A stretch of DNA of 64,000 nucleotides from Synchiropus splendidus (GCF_027744825.2 NC_071334.1:34379937-34443936), one strand, 5' to 3'. Counted from the stretch's first letter, positions 35,179 to 48,889 are shown. The notes: a model not told the origin generated them from the letters alone. Made by a program: numbers and translations.

Positions 35179-37485
35179 TCTCTGCTGAATCTTTAAACCG
35201 AGCAGGTGAAACATGTTTTTAAAAAACACTTTCGAAAATGATCATACAGTACAGATAGCTGACTAAATATATATAAATATATATAAGCTTTCATTTATTT
35301 TTTTCCCTAGAAGGCTGAGGCACTGCCTCACCTGCCTACTTTGACTGCACGTCTTGGCTATTCAATTTTCAGTCATTTTTTTTATTTTGGCGAAGCCAAT
35401 CATGTTCTTATTAAACATTAAAGCAACAATTGGTTTTATTTTATTGATTTATTATTTTTATATGGGGGCGGGACCAGACACTCAGCTGTACCACAGCTTG
35501 CAGTTACACTCATTAACCTGTGGTGCCGCCAAAAGCAAATATTTCTCAACTTACCTACTGTTTCTTGAATAAACCAGTGAACTATGACATCATCCATTGG
35601 AACACACACACGCACACAAGCACGCACATTAGCAAAGCAGTTGACAATCACAGCAGCGTGCCATGGTATCAGGTCACATGTTAACATTTCTGACTGGTGG
35701 TGATTTGCCTCCCTGTAAAAGGGGAAACATCCACTTTAAAGAAACACCTTTATCGATAGAGAGCCATGCAAACTATCAATGTTATAGAGCGATAATTGCT
35801 ATAGGCATTCAAGATTCTTCTGGCTCCAGCCCCGGCAGCTTATCCTGGCGCCTCAATGTGCTGTCGTGTGTAAGAGAAAGACAACACCTGATAAAGGAGG
35901 GATCACCCAGGGGTTGCGACAACTGTGTCTGATTACATGTGCACTTGTCGTCCCCATCAACAGGCACGACTGACATGGCCTGCTCCCATCCAGACTCGAC
36001 CCACGAGCCGCGCTCAAAGCAACATGCCGGCTTCTTGAATATCAAACATTTGGCTGCTGCTGGTAACCTAATGAGGAGTCAGGAATAAGAATAAAGGCCG
36101 GCCCGCGCGCTGACATTGCTCTCATGTTTGAAAGCATGAGTTCTTCAGCACTTTACAGCCACTCTCTCAAGCCTCGCTATTTATTTCATATTTTGAAATG
36201 TATGAAACACTTCAAAACTATTGTTTCATTCGCCCACAAATAATTGCACAACCCGAAAAAAAATGTAAACGTTGACAAAAGTGGACAGTTAATTGTATCA
36301 TATCAGAACGAAACAAATAACATACAGAAAAACTAACTTCATAAAACACCAAAATAGTCACAAATAATATAGATACTATATTGAGATTTTACAAAGTGGG
36401 ATAAAAAAAAGGTTTGAACATAACAAAACAATAACAAAACAAAAAAAAAGCCTAAGACACAACAATAAGGAGGCAAAAAATGTGTAACTAAGAAAAAAGA
36501 ATGCAACAATCAACACATAATAGAAGAGAATACGTGGCTTCCATTGAGGCAGCATCAGCTCAAGTGAAAAGAGGGTTGGTGTGAGCGCTCTGACTGACTT
36601 GCATTCATTCTATTTCCCTGCTTCTCCCCGGCCTTACCCTCACTATGTTATCACATGGTCAGCAAGCAGTCGTCGCTCCATCACGCTCTTAATTGAAGGC
36701 GATCATTTGGGTCTGACTTTTTGCTGAACCCGACTGATCATTTTTCAGTACTCACCAGACTGTTTCTGTGCTTCGGTGAATCCAATTCCCTGCAGCAGCA
36801 ATGAACCTCAACAAACGCTTCAGGCCCTCACACGCTTTTCCGATCTGCCTCCTTGTTGTGGCGCTTGCCCTGCAGCTCATGTGTTGTCGTGAAGTTGTTT
36901 GCTAGCCGCCGGTGTTTTTGGAGTTATTGTGTGCCGGAGCTGGAGTGAACCAGCATCTGGTGTTGGGGGCTAATTGGGACCAATTGAGGTGATTAATAGC
37001 TTTGTTTCATGTAAGAACTCACTGACTTGTGTCACATAGCAATTTTTCTCTGCAAGTAAATCCACCAGTGGCAGAATAAGAAGGTCTGCATGGGGCTGGC
37101 GGTGTGCACAGCAGCTTGATGGCAAATGTGCATGCTGGTTTGTTGGAGCTGAGGAAACAAGGAAAGTGGACCAGTGTAACCAGTGGAGGGGCAAGAAATA
37201 ATATTGAGAGGAAACAGGCAGGTGAAGAGAGTGCCACCGTTTCGCTCTCCTGCCTGTGCACCTGAAACTAACAAAGTCATGATGACACATTTTACTGTGT
37301 GTGTTTTCTCATCAATTATATTGCAATTGGATAGCGAGGCGGACAGCAGGGAGACATACTCGTCCACAGACTTCATTCTCTCTTTCAGTCCGTTTCCTTT
37401 TATCTTCACCTTCACACCTTCACCCCCTAACAAATATTTTTTTTCTCAATTCATTATCAGACTTTCATAATTCTGGATGATGGAC
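35179..37485. other. Intergenic, A-rich stretch at 36250-36490
   Basis: No gene is recognised. The part 36250-36490 is strongly A-rich with AACAAAACA words. Elsewhere the sequence is unremarkable. Confidence 0.35.
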
Positions 37486-38079
37486 CCAAGTGCAGGAAGT
37501 GTTGGTCGGCAGAAGGCACGGGAGACAAGGTTAAGTTACAAATATTTATTCGTTGGAACGAACAAATAAATAGACAAATAACTAGAAACTAAGAACGCCG
37601 GGAACCAAAACACGGACCGGGAACAACACACAGGGAACGGGGTGAATCTGTAAAACAAGAGAGGCGGATTAGAATCAACGACCTACTATATAAACAGGAG
37701 AACAGAAAACACACACCCGGAGTTAAGCTCAACGTGGTGGTGGCACTAAACTGAAATCACACTCGCGCACACGAGGGGTAAACTAACGGATCTATAACTA
37801 AAAAAGCGAGGCTTAGATAAACAGCTCACACACGGCCTGAATTGAGAGTAGTGACGTAAACAGGAGTAGCAAGGAAGAACAAAAGGCAGCGACAGAATAG
37901 GAATTCAGCATGGAGGAAAAATCTGGAAAAGGTCAGGGAGTAAAGCGAACACACGGGAGTCTTGAAAGAGTTCTTACCCTGACAAAGCGAGAAGCAACAA
38001 TCTGGCAAACAGGACTGACGTTGACAGGTTTATATCCAGGATGAGACTGATCCAGGAAGATGATCTTTGATCATCTTCC
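37486..38079. repeat. Putative dispersed repeat of unknown class ending in a hairpin
   Basis: This block differs from its flanks in composition: purine-rich on the plus strand, with ACGGACCGGGAAC-like words, few pyrimidine runs and no open frame. It begins GGATGATGGACCCAAGTGCA, which I associate with repeats seen in fish genomes. It ends with a perfect hairpin, GGAAGATGATC (38055-38065) against GATCATCTTCC (38069-38079). An LTR or miniature element are both possible; I found no long terminal repeat pair. Confidence 0.35.
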
Positions 38080-39129
<1,050 letters not shown>

Positions 39130-40023
39130 AAAGACCTACTTCATTGTCATTCTGGGACAGAAAAGTCAACTTGAAAATAGTCTTTGTTGTTCAGTGGGAA
39201 AGTTATCATTCATCACCTCCTGATCCTGCCCCAGTGTTTCTGTAATACTTGGTGGCTGTTCTCTATTGCCATGATGAGAAAGGTAAAATATTTTTGCTGA
39301 GCTTGGCAAGATGCATTCCCATTATGAATTCCCAATATCACACCATCTCCACTGGCCCAGCCCTCACTTGCACACTCCAGTCCAAGACTTCCACTGTGCC
39401 ATCTTAAGCTGCTGTGAGGCCGACATCTCACGTCCTGTTTCGCTGCCGAACAGGGCCTCTGAGATCATCAATCACTCAGATGAGGCAGAGCCAACTTTTT
39501 ATCTAGCAGGAGTTTAAAGGAGCATCACCTGGACAACATCTGGGCGTCTTTCATTTCTGTGAAACATGAACAAGAGTTTGCAGATTTTTTCCTTTAAAGT
39601 CAAGTTCAAACCAAGCTGGATAAACACAGCTCCGAGAGTCTGAGCTGTTTCTTGTTTTTGTTGCCACCCTTGGTTTTTCAAGTTCTGCTGTATTTGCTGG
39701 GTTTTGATTTGAGAGTGCTGAGGTCGGCGAACAACCTTGGGAAGGTATTTTGACATATGAGGCTGGTCCAGAGAAGCATTTCTGACACTAAAAACACCTG
39801 TAGTAACTTTTGAGTATGAACTGAAATAAACATTAGGTATAAGAGACAGTGAGTCGTGCCAAGTCGAGAAAGACTTCCCGCCACCAGCGGAGAAACAAGG
39901 CAACAATGGAATGTGAAGTGTGAGACGAAACCATGTTCATGAACTCCAGACTGCTTTGACCATTCTATGCAGCTCAGTTCTTCCAGTTCCACAGCCCCAC
40001 AAAGCTCCACCTCCATAGAATCA
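39130..40023. other. Intergenic, no gene seen
   Basis: Open frames of 118 and 130 codons on the minus strand (39514-40034) have no recognisable domain and overlap each other. I do not call a gene. Confidence 0.35.
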
Positions 40024-40031
40024 GCATAAGT

Positions 40032-40193
40032 CACGGGTGTCCAAATCGGTCCTCAAGGGCCGCAGTGGGTGCAGGTACAACCCAACTAGTGACTCCACTA
40101 TCTGGTGTCTGAAGACAGTTGACTGTCAATCTGGTGCTGCTGGTTTCAGCTGCACCCACTGCGGCCCATTGTGGAACAGTTTGGCGTCCCCTA
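40032..40193. mobile_element. hAT-like miniature element (162 bp) with TIRs and 8-bp target duplication
   Basis: The left end CACGGGTGTCCAAATCGGTC continues to GGGCCGCAGTGGGTGCA; the reverse complement of the right end reads TAGGGGACGCCAAACTGTTC and continues to the same GGGCCGCAGTGGGTGCA. The inverted repeats are therefore about 43 bp. The flanks GCATAAGT (40024-40031) and GTATAAGT (40194-40201) are an 8-bp duplication with one mismatch, the hAT signature. There is no coding capacity. Confidence 0.8.
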
Positions 40194-40201
40194 GTATAAG
40201 T

Positions 40202-42514
40202 AGTTGGGGCCTTTGGTTAGGCCAGGGTGCCAGCTGTTTTTTGTTCCAAACCAATGAAGTGTCAGTTTAACCAAGCAACTCCACACTGACAATCAGCTGA
40301 TAACAGTCTGCAGACACCTGATTGTGGAAGCCAGGTGTCCTTGTTTGGCTGGAACTAAATTCTCCATCCACTGCAGCCCTTTGTGGATGTGTGTGTGGAT
40401 CGGATAACACAAGTGGGCCTCATCAGATCAACTGTCAATAAACTTGACTTGGTTTGTATTTTATTGATCTTAAATGTACTTCTGTTCATGCATGTTTGGT
40501 GAATTCTTTTGTTTTGAGTTCCTCACAAGGCCGGTGGAGCTCAGAACACTAACAGTTATCGTCAAGGACACTTGTATCAAGAATATAATGTTTTCTGGAA
40601 GCCGACAGAGGTGAGAGAAAGTGTGGTCCCGCGGTCTCCTCTGGTTTCTAATACTGCAGTCGAAGTTCTTTAGTGGCCAAGGAGCACCATGTGATTGTAA
40701 CCGGATCGGCACACAGCTGCAGCCCGCTGGAACCTTGACAGCACCACTCCACACGTGTGCACAGAAAAATACTGTCCAAACACACGGAAAATGGAAAAAG
40801 CTTTAGTGGTGCAGGATGGGGCTAAGTGGAGCGATGAGGGAGAGAACTCGACCCGGCCTGTTTCAAAGATGTTTTTAAAGCTGTGGAAATGAAGGTCGGG
40901 CTTTTTTAGAATAAGAAGCTGTCTGTTTGTTATCGAGTTAACTGAAGGGTGGCGGTCTGACTGAAGCCAAACTACTGCCAATTACAGATGTCTGTTTCAG
41001 CCTGTGCTGCCCTGAATGTCTTCTGTTCTGGGAGAGCCTCGGCAACAGCAAATCCAAGATGCTCTTTTAACTTCATCTACAACCAAATACATTTTAAAAA
41101 CTTCATGTGACAGTTGTAACAACAACAACATTGAGATATTTATATACTGTATTACTGTGTAACCAGGGCTGAGGGGGCTGAGCATGACTTTATCAATATA
41201 ACTGTTCCTGTTGCTGCTTTTATGAATGCTTTCGTTCGACCATATAAGCATAGATCTGTCTGTATTCCTGTGAATTAGATTGGTGGGGAAAATGTAATCT
41301 AAATAAAGCTGTACTAGATTCTTCCCTAGTGAATTTCTTTTCTTCCCAGAAATGGTGTCAATTATGCACTCAGGGAAAAACAGTGTACAATAACTTATTT
41401 ATGAAAAAGCTTACAGTTAAATGTTATCATCAGTGTTTTGAAGCAACAATCCAAGAGACTCATTTGCCCGAGACACTTAACTCTCAGAGACGTGAATCCT
41501 GTTCTTATCTAATTCTCCTAGCTGTTCCTCGAAACTACCTTGATTCAAAATACTGCGGTTGTCCGTGCCTTTACGGATTTCCCACAGACTGCCATAAATA
41601 TGACCTCATTGCCAAGCACGTTTTTGCAGCCTTAATCTAACCAGATATTACCGATTTGTGGATGCTAGCTCTGTGAACACTGAACATGTGTGTGGCAGGG
41701 TTGGGTGGAACGGCTGCAACACCTGGCCAGATCTCAAACCCTGTCACTGGATGTTGCCGATGGTGGACAGAAACACCTGCAGTGAGAAGATGTCATCCGC
41801 TTTTCTAATAGCATCTGTCTAAATGTTGCGAGTCGCTCAGCAAAGAAACATGTTGTTTTACAAGTTCAAAGTTCGACAATAAATTTCAGTCTCATTTAGT
41901 TTGGCATTTGGGATCTTGGCTTTCTAAGAGCAAGCATGCGGTGAAAACATGAACTTGTCCTCCAGCTTTTAAGGCTGCCGGAAATGAATATTCATCATGC
42001 AGAGTTCGTACTGTACATCTGCACACTCAATTGAATTATTTAAGGATGACCTAGAATTGCCTGCTAAATTTGGACCACAGTAAAATACATTGCGGTTTTA
42101 ATAGAACAGGATGTTCTTAAATGCAAAAAAAAATGCTGAGGTATGTTGCTGTGTTTTAAAATTTAACGCAAGTTTTTGAGGGTTAGGATGTTGCTGTAGT
42201 CCATTACTGCAAAGGTCACTAGTTATAGGATGTGGACCCGCAGATGCCCAGTTAACTAGTGACTGATTTGGTCTGATCTAATCGAGTCCAAAAGGATAAA
42301 GCTGGGCCTGAAATATCCATTATGCCATTAACAGTTGTGATGGTACAGTTCCATCTATCCCATGTCTTCTGTTTATCCAGTGGTCTTTCCTGTGAGCTCC
42401 TTCCAGCTGAGCTTGCCTGGGACACCTAACCTTCTGCTCGTGCCTCAGCTCTTTGTTCATGTGGCCAGGTCCATACAGAGAGTTGACACTGAAGACACGG
42501 CGTTGTTCTGTCTC
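40202..42514. other. Intergenic, possible second hAT-derived piece at 40220-40400
   Basis: The stretch 40225-40400 contains TGTTTTTTGTTCCAAACCA and, near its end, TTGGCTGGAACTAAATT, resembling interior words of fish hAT elements. The rest shows no gene or repeat. Confidence 0.35.
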
Positions 42515-42705
42515 TCAATCTCATGCTCATGGTGAGAAGGGTCGGCTCTGATCCGATGTGCACGTCTCTGGGTCCTGGAGACATACAGGTCCTGAAGAGG
42601 TGGCAGGCTGCAACCCATCACCTTCTCAGCAGAACATACGATGCGCTGCAGTCTGCTCTTGTCCCTGGAGTCCATCCATCCATCCATCCATTCATCCATC
42701 GAGTC
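42515..42705 (-). mobile_element. CR1/Rex1-like LINE fragment
   Basis: The minus strand reads KSRLQRIVCSAEKVMGCSLP then PLQDLYVSRTQRRAHRIRAD, the C-terminal domain of CR1/Rex1-type reverse transcriptase. A 69-nt block (42559-42627) differs from the plus-strand element at 29070-29138 by a single base by eye. A CATC microsatellite abuts it at about 42672-42692. Confidence 0.8.
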
Positions 42706-43966
42706 ATGCTCAACTTGCAGGCTCCTTCAAGTAAGGACAGGGGTCTGAGTTCACCCTCGACCAGCCACTCGAGTTCATACTGAAAAAAAAACAACTTTTA
42801 TGAGCATAAGTGGATGCATGTCATTCGGCCACAAACAGTGTGTTGCTGCTAGAACCTTTGATCACTTTAATTCATGCGCTCTAAAGGTTGAAGGTGCTTC
42901 TTTTGCAGCCACTAACACACAACAAGGTGCCGTCAGAAAGCTCAGATTTCATTGTTGTTGTCAGAGCAAACACAAACAGCAGGCCCTGAAGCATTCTGGC
43001 TGGGACGAACAAACAGAGGTTTTCGACGCTAGATTGGTAAAACTTCACAAACGTTTTTGTTCAATCTCAAATCTGGAACAATGGGGTGACAAGCATGATT
43101 GAAGCCTGTTTATTCCTGCTATTGACTGGTTCTCACCACTTTTCTGACAGGCTTTGTAACAAGTATGAAATGTATAATCAGAAAATAAAAATAAAACACT
43201 CGTCATTTAATAGACTAAAGCCCTCAGCTTTCACTGGAACAACATAAATGTTGCCATATTCCTTCTTGATCATCATAAAGTATGACACTAAAGCTGTCGA
43301 TGAAAGAGAAGCCACGACTGTGAAGCGCGTCTCTCTCGCTGCTCATCAGTTTGTTAAGCCTCCATGACACATATCTGTGGACGTGAGGAGAAATAGATGA
43401 AGGGATATTTCCCTTTACTTTGCTGGAGGGAAAGTGGATTTATATCCTCTGTTACGATCCACCAAAGCCGTTGTCATCATCCCTCTGTGATTGATGGTTA
43501 ACTCTGTATCATCACGGTGCAAATGCGCTTCCTCTGCTGAGTGGAGCTTTTAGGATTGTAAAACAGACTGCTGCGTTTGGACTCACCACCGGGCCATTGT
43601 GTGAGAACACACAGAAGAAGAAACAGCGATTGAGCCGCAGATATCAGCAAACAAAGAAAAGCGAGCAGCGCGATATCTTCTGTGTCGACGCCACTGGCCC
43701 AGAGTTGTCATAACTATCTGCCCGCCATCTTTGTTAGATTACAGAGAAGAAAAATAGTGGCAGATAAGAGGATCTATATCAAGCTCTTGTTGAAACAAAG
43801 TCATGTATACAAAGAACAATGTCGCCATGGTGATGCATGATCCTCCCCATTGCCATGTGTTGCAAATGTGTGGCAAAATAAATCATTTATTAACAAAAGA
43901 TGTTATTTAATATCATCAGGTTCAGCAACTTGAAGCAGTAATGCAAGTGAATGTGACTTCTTCTCT
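42706..43966. other. Intergenic, no gene seen
   Basis: A 100-codon plus-strand open frame at 42800-43102 has no recognised domain. Nothing else is seen. Confidence 0.35.
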
Positions 43967-44155
43967 CTGGCTTCCTCCCACAGTCCAAAAACCTGACAAA
44001 GTTAGCTGATGGCTACAAGTATATACTGCATAAATGTGAGAGTGTTTGTCGGCATGTGTCCTGTGACAGACTGGAGATCCTTCCAAGTTTCTGGGATAGG
44101 CTCCAGCGCCCCCCACCACCCTGTCAATGGAATTAGCTGCAAACTAAATGAATGG
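43967..44155 (+). repeat. Short dispersed repeat, 3' half
   Basis: The plus strand reads GGCTTCCTCCCACAGTCCAA, then CTGTGACAGACTGGAGATCC and CTGGGATAGGCTCCAGCGCC in that order. It is the same family as 31784-31940 and 14300-14399, here covering the middle and 3' parts. Confidence 0.65.
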
Positions 44156-45690
44156 GAAAACAAGCGACAGAAGCTCAGAGTATCTGGTTCGTTTTGAAAG
44201 ATTGAATGAATCAAAATGGATTTTTAGATTAAATTAAATACACACAGTGCTCTGAATATGGTGTGCTACAGTGGCTGTGTAGGAATATGAAAGTGTAGGG
44301 GTTGAAACTGTCAAAACAGAAAATGAAGACAACAAAAATTAAGATCTGATTAAAGAGTACATTTGAAATATTGTGTCTATACCAGTCTTGAACAGTTATC
44401 TTCGTATGAATTGTCAAATTTTTGTGGTGTTTTGTCAGATCCAGCACATTTTTAGAAGAAGAATTTCTCACTATTGGCTGAAGCCACATTGTGCCACTGC
44501 TCTCTGACTACATGGAGCGCGAGCTGTAGCTTATCGTCACTTCTCAAACAGAACTAATCAAGCTCACTTTCAAGAAGAAAAACGTTTCTTTTCCTCACTC
44601 AAAATTATTCAAATCAGATCAATGTGCTTCACTTAAAAATTTAAAATAGCTAGCTGCGTTACTTTAACTAAGTTGGGCAGTTACTAATCTACCCTTTGGT
44701 TGAATGTGTCAGCAACTTAAAAAATCTAATCCAAAGAAAAATAACTGCAGTTGAGATTGTTGGCTATGCAGTCTGAAACAAACATTTGCATTTCAGACTG
44801 AATTGAATATAGTGTAACAATAATGAAGATATGTGATAGAATAGACAAATGTCTTACAACTTGTCATGCAACACATTTGCATTGTATTAGAGGGGGTTGG
44901 CGTGAAGATTCAATGCCTCCCTTGGTGTAGCTGCTAACAAACAAACAAACAAAGCAGGGAACACTGTTAGAAGGGGACATTGTTAGAATGGAATTTTACA
45001 ACAGCCTCAAGTGTTTCCCCCCATAGACGTTGAGATTTCTGTGGAAATGGAAGCCAGGACATCTTTGCTTAGACTATGTCTATGACTGTGAAGGCTTTAA
45101 CAATTTCTCACTAGATGTCTAAGTCGGTGCTATTATGATTATATATATATTTTTTATGTTTCAGTATGTGTCCTTAGTCTTCTATGTGCCAGACAAGAAC
45201 TCAAAATATTCTACTACTGCTGGACCAAAGTCAAAGAACGGCCCGGCAGTTGACTATTGACTGAACCCACAACTTAACACTGTCCAAACTTTGGTTCAAT
45301 GGCAGCCCCCCAAAAACCGGGCCTGTACCTGTTTGTGTCAGTGTTACCGAGCCGAGGGCAGGGGGCAGAACATGGATGCAACATCAATATCTATACTTTG
45401 ATAGCATCATCAAAAGCCTGGCGTGAAGACACAGCATAAGCGCAAGCGCTGCTTCTCTTGTTCATCAATTCTGTTTCATGGTGCCAGTGAGCAAGTGTTC
45501 TTCAGGAAAAGAGAATAAAACATGGTGAAGCAGCCTGGTTCACCACCAGTTGACCTCCTGCTGTAAAAAGAAAATGTTAGATTTTCAAAGTGCATGGTTT
45601 GCATTTTTTCATGCAACTGTATATGTTTTTATTCTTTTCAAAGACACAGGAACAGGACTTGTTTTCAACCTCTGAGAACATAACAAATAA
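44156..45690. other. Intergenic, no gene seen
   Basis: Downstream flank of the dmrt2-type gene. A short AAAC repeat sits at about 44938-44954. No gene is recognised. Confidence 0.35.
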
Positions 45691-45695
45691 GCTCT

Positions 45696-45701
45696 TTTAT
45701 T
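45696..45701 (-). terminator. Polyadenylation signal of the dmrt2-type gene
   Basis: Minus-strand AATAAA beginning 43 nt beyond the stop codon. It implies a very short 3' UTR. Confidence 0.6.
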
Positions 45702-45743
45702 GAGGATGTGAGTACATAAATAAACAAGTGCGTGTTCTCGCTG

Positions 45744-48530
45744 TCAGGCCTTCAGCAGTGCCTCCACAGAGAACGGTAATGGCTTCACCGTCGGAGTCAT
45801 GCCTGTGCCACCAAGAGGACTCTGGTCCACATGAGGACTCTGCTGACCAGCGGGAGAGTCTGCACACCAGCCACAAGCTATCAAAGTCCTGCTGGGGGCG
45901 CGGACTTCTGGGCTGCCGTGTCCCAATATAAAGTGTGTGACACTGGCAGAGGCACCATTTGTTTCTTGTTTCCCGCGGCACTGGAGTATCTCCTCTATCT
46001 CTTCCTGCTCGGAGCTTCGGCACAACAGGAAGTCATTACAGTCTGAAGAGCTTCTGCCATGGAGGTGGAACAAGTGGTAGAAGTGGAAGTCTTGCGCCGG
46101 CTTGTATTTCCACTCATGGTCGGACGCCCCTGGAGAGGAGGGGGGCCTGTCGTGACAGAGAAGGCTAGGTGTCAGGGTCAGGGCTGCAGGGTGGAGCACG
46201 GGTCGGGGGGAGGAAAAGGAGCAAGAAAGCTCTCTCTGTCTCAGCTCCCGGGCCAGCATCACGGCCTCCAGCTCCTTGTCAGCAAAGGTTCTCCTCTTCC
46301 TCATCCGGGCGCTGATAGACGGGTCGGGCCGGCACGAAGGGTCACATTCCTCCAACTCCTTAGTCCCGTCCTTCAGATGCACTGCCGGCTTCAATCCTGC
46401 GGAGCACATTCACTACCCTGAATTGATGTAAAAATCATCATTTTCATGCTTGTCAGCATTGGACAATTTTACAAAATATTGTACATAGATTTTCAATGTT
46501 TTCTGGGCGCAAAACCTATATCTGACACAACTCTGTATGCTTGCTGGCTTCTGTGACTTCTGACCCAATTGTTCCCTGACGTTTGTCCTTCATGTTCCTT
46601 GACTTTTCTCCTCATGTTCTTGGCCTTCATGTTCTCTTCATTTTATCCTGGTGTTCCCTGACTTTCCTCTGTGTTTGGCAGGATTTCAGATTTCTCATGA
46701 ATTCAATGGATAGGCCAAAGAATGACTGAATGAATGAAAGCCACACAGGGAGTTTCTTTTAATTATTTCGGTGGTTCAAGGAAGTTTAGTCAAATGTGGA
46801 AAGTCAGGTAGTGTTAGAATTGAATGATCAGGAGGGTGGCTGTCGGGTTAACAAGGGATGGGCGTGTAATTACACTTTACCCTGCAGGATGCTCTTTGCC
46901 AGCAGACTTGGCTCCGCTGGCCCACTGTAACGCTGATGGAACATTTTCCGCAGCGGCGCTGAACATCTCACACTCTTCTTCCCCTGGAGGAGCAGAACAG
47001 CAGCAGCTAGTCGTCAGCTGGGTTCAACACTTCACTGACACTGAGTCACGAAAACATTATCATATCTGGGTTGTGAGTAAACCATTTTTTTCCCCTCAAA
47101 AAATACATGAACTATTCATTTCGGGGAATTAAACATAGGAGTTGATTACTTATTTAGTATGTTACAAGTTATTCTGAAAAGCAGAGATCAAACCTCCAGA
47201 ATCATTTCATCCAATAAATTGGATTACATTTGTTTAAGGATACACAGTTATCCTGTTTCGGCTTGAAATGACACACACAAGCAACTTTATTTTATTTATT
47301 AGTTCTAATGATATGAATTACTTATAGTGCCAACTTATGAACAACTGTTAAAGTACACGATTAAAACAAAAGTCACTTTTGAACTCTGTTATATGAGTGA
47401 AATTTCTTCATACTGTATGATGAAGAGGAAACATGGCTTTTTGAAAAAGTGGGGAAAAAGTTATACAATTATTGTAGTAGAATTCTACAAAATGTCACAT
47501 TTATTGGACATTGTTTTTCAGAGCTAGTCATTTCTGAGGATCATGTTGATTATCCTATCGAAAGAGACCGGAAGCAAAAAAAATTTTTTTTTTTTTTTAC
47601 TGATATATATTGTATTAGTTCATTTAGTTGCATCATCAAATTTAAATTACTCTTCCAAAATTCTTGCAACTACTGACAAATGGGTTTAAAAAATACTTTT
47701 TTCCCCCCATTTTTTTTTTTTAATTATGGATGTTTTTGGTTTGTGTGTTCTGTTTTCCATGATAAACGTAGAACACACTATGTTTATCATGGAAAACATA
47801 GAACAAAAATAAACAACATTTTTCCATTCTCTCCATTCTTCATAAAAATAAATACATATTTACGTTTTACAAAAAAAATGGGCTCCGCCAATTTAAAATA
47901 TTTGATTACATTGTAATTCACGTAATTTGTTGGTTCCTATGAATCAATACACACGGTTAATAATGTACAATTGCAATAGTTATGTAATTGAAATACAATG
48001 TTTTTACTTCAAATGTTATTCATCTGAGCTACTACTGTCAGATGTGACCGAATCAGACAGTATTTCAAACGTGTTTACACTCCAATTCCAGTGTCAGACA
48101 GCCACGTGTGTGGGTCTAATCGTGGACAACAAGAGCAGCTTGCTTCACATACTGTTGGAATTAAAGGGTTTCATCCGGCACTAACCTGCACCTGATCTCT
48201 CCTCACCTCCGCCGCCTGCTGCCGCCTCAGCGCCACCTGCGCAGCCATGACGCGCTGCCGCTCCACCACCAGCAGACAGCAGGCGCAGTGACAGTCCCGC
48301 CAGCGACACACGCGCTTGTGCCCTTTCAGACACGAAACCACGCCGTGGTTCCGACAGCGCGCGCATTTGGGACTCCGGATTGTTTTGCGCGGCATGAAGG
48401 CGGTTCGTCCTGCGCCCGGCGGCATCTCCGCCGGAGCGCTATGAGTCCGCTCTGCGCATCCGTCCAGACTTCTCACGTCACATCTTCCCTCAAGTTTGAA
48501 GGTGGATTCCAGCTTCAGTCCTTCAGACAT
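45744..48530 (-). CDS. dmrt2b: DMRT2-type DM-domain transcription factor
   Basis: Three coding exons on the minus strand join in frame to 366 codons: 48186-48530, 46881-46983 and 45744-46396, with donors CAG/GTTAGT and CAGG/GTAAAG. The DM domain (residues 48-112) keeps every zinc ligand: C56, C59, H62, C67, H71, C75, C80, C82 and C85. It includes the DMRT2-like [20 protein letters not shown] and [18 protein letters not shown]. Exon 2 encodes [10 protein letters not shown] and exon 3 opens with [20 protein letters not shown] (181-200), both DMRT2 hallmarks; DMRT2 acts in somite and left-right patterning in fish. The protein is much shorter than mammalian DMRT2, and no dmrt1 or dmrt3 neighbours it here, which favours the fish dmrt2b paralogue. 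The start is uncertain: in-frame Met36 and Met46 also precede the domain, and Met36 has the better initiation context. Confidence 0.9.
46571..46672. repeat. Degenerate minisatellite in dmrt2 intron 2
   Basis: About five imperfect tandem units of 15-23 bp, each starting GTTC with a CTGAC/TTGAC/TTGGC core and a CCTTCAT or CCTCAT end. It lies entirely in the intron between coding exons 2 and 3. Confidence 0.6.
47751..47798. repeat. Long hairpin in dmrt2 intron 1 (20-bp stem)
   Basis: TGTTTTCCATGATAAACGTA (47751-47770) pairs with TATGTTTATCATGGAAAACA (47779-47798) with one mismatch around an 8-nt loop. GTTC (47747) and GAAC (47803) outside continue the pairing after a small bulge. Confidence 0.8.
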
Positions 48531-48888
48531 TTAACTTTTGGCTTTCAGTGGCGGCTTTCTGACTATCGGACGCAACCTGCCCACATCCAAGGCCGCCTGC
48601 TGCTCAGTGCCACAACCTGGAAACTCCAGTGTCTCCCGCCAGATGTTTCAAATGTTCAGCTGCTCTCAGTTTCCAAAACGAGTGGAGAGTGGACCGAGCC
48701 ACAATGTGAGGCTCCTGGCGCAGAAGCCATGAGCCGCAAAGATCAGGGATTGCCCGCCTAGAGTGAGAGCGGCCTCGCCCTCTCTGCGCCACATTTAACC
48801 CTCTGTACCTGCCCACACGTCTCATCTTTCAAAGACCCGCATCCATCGAAGCTGCAAACTATGGACGCTAATAGAGAATAGAGGATTG

Positions 48889-48889
<1 letters not shown>
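48531..48889. other. Upstream flank of the dmrt2-type gene
   Basis: This should hold the 5' UTR and promoter. It is moderately GC-rich with no clear TATA box on the minus strand. I cannot place the transcription start. Confidence 0.4.

Noticed and set aside
45728..46421. Plus-strand open frames up to 120 codons
   Set aside because: They are antisense to dmrt2 exon 3, which has family motifs and correct splice phase.
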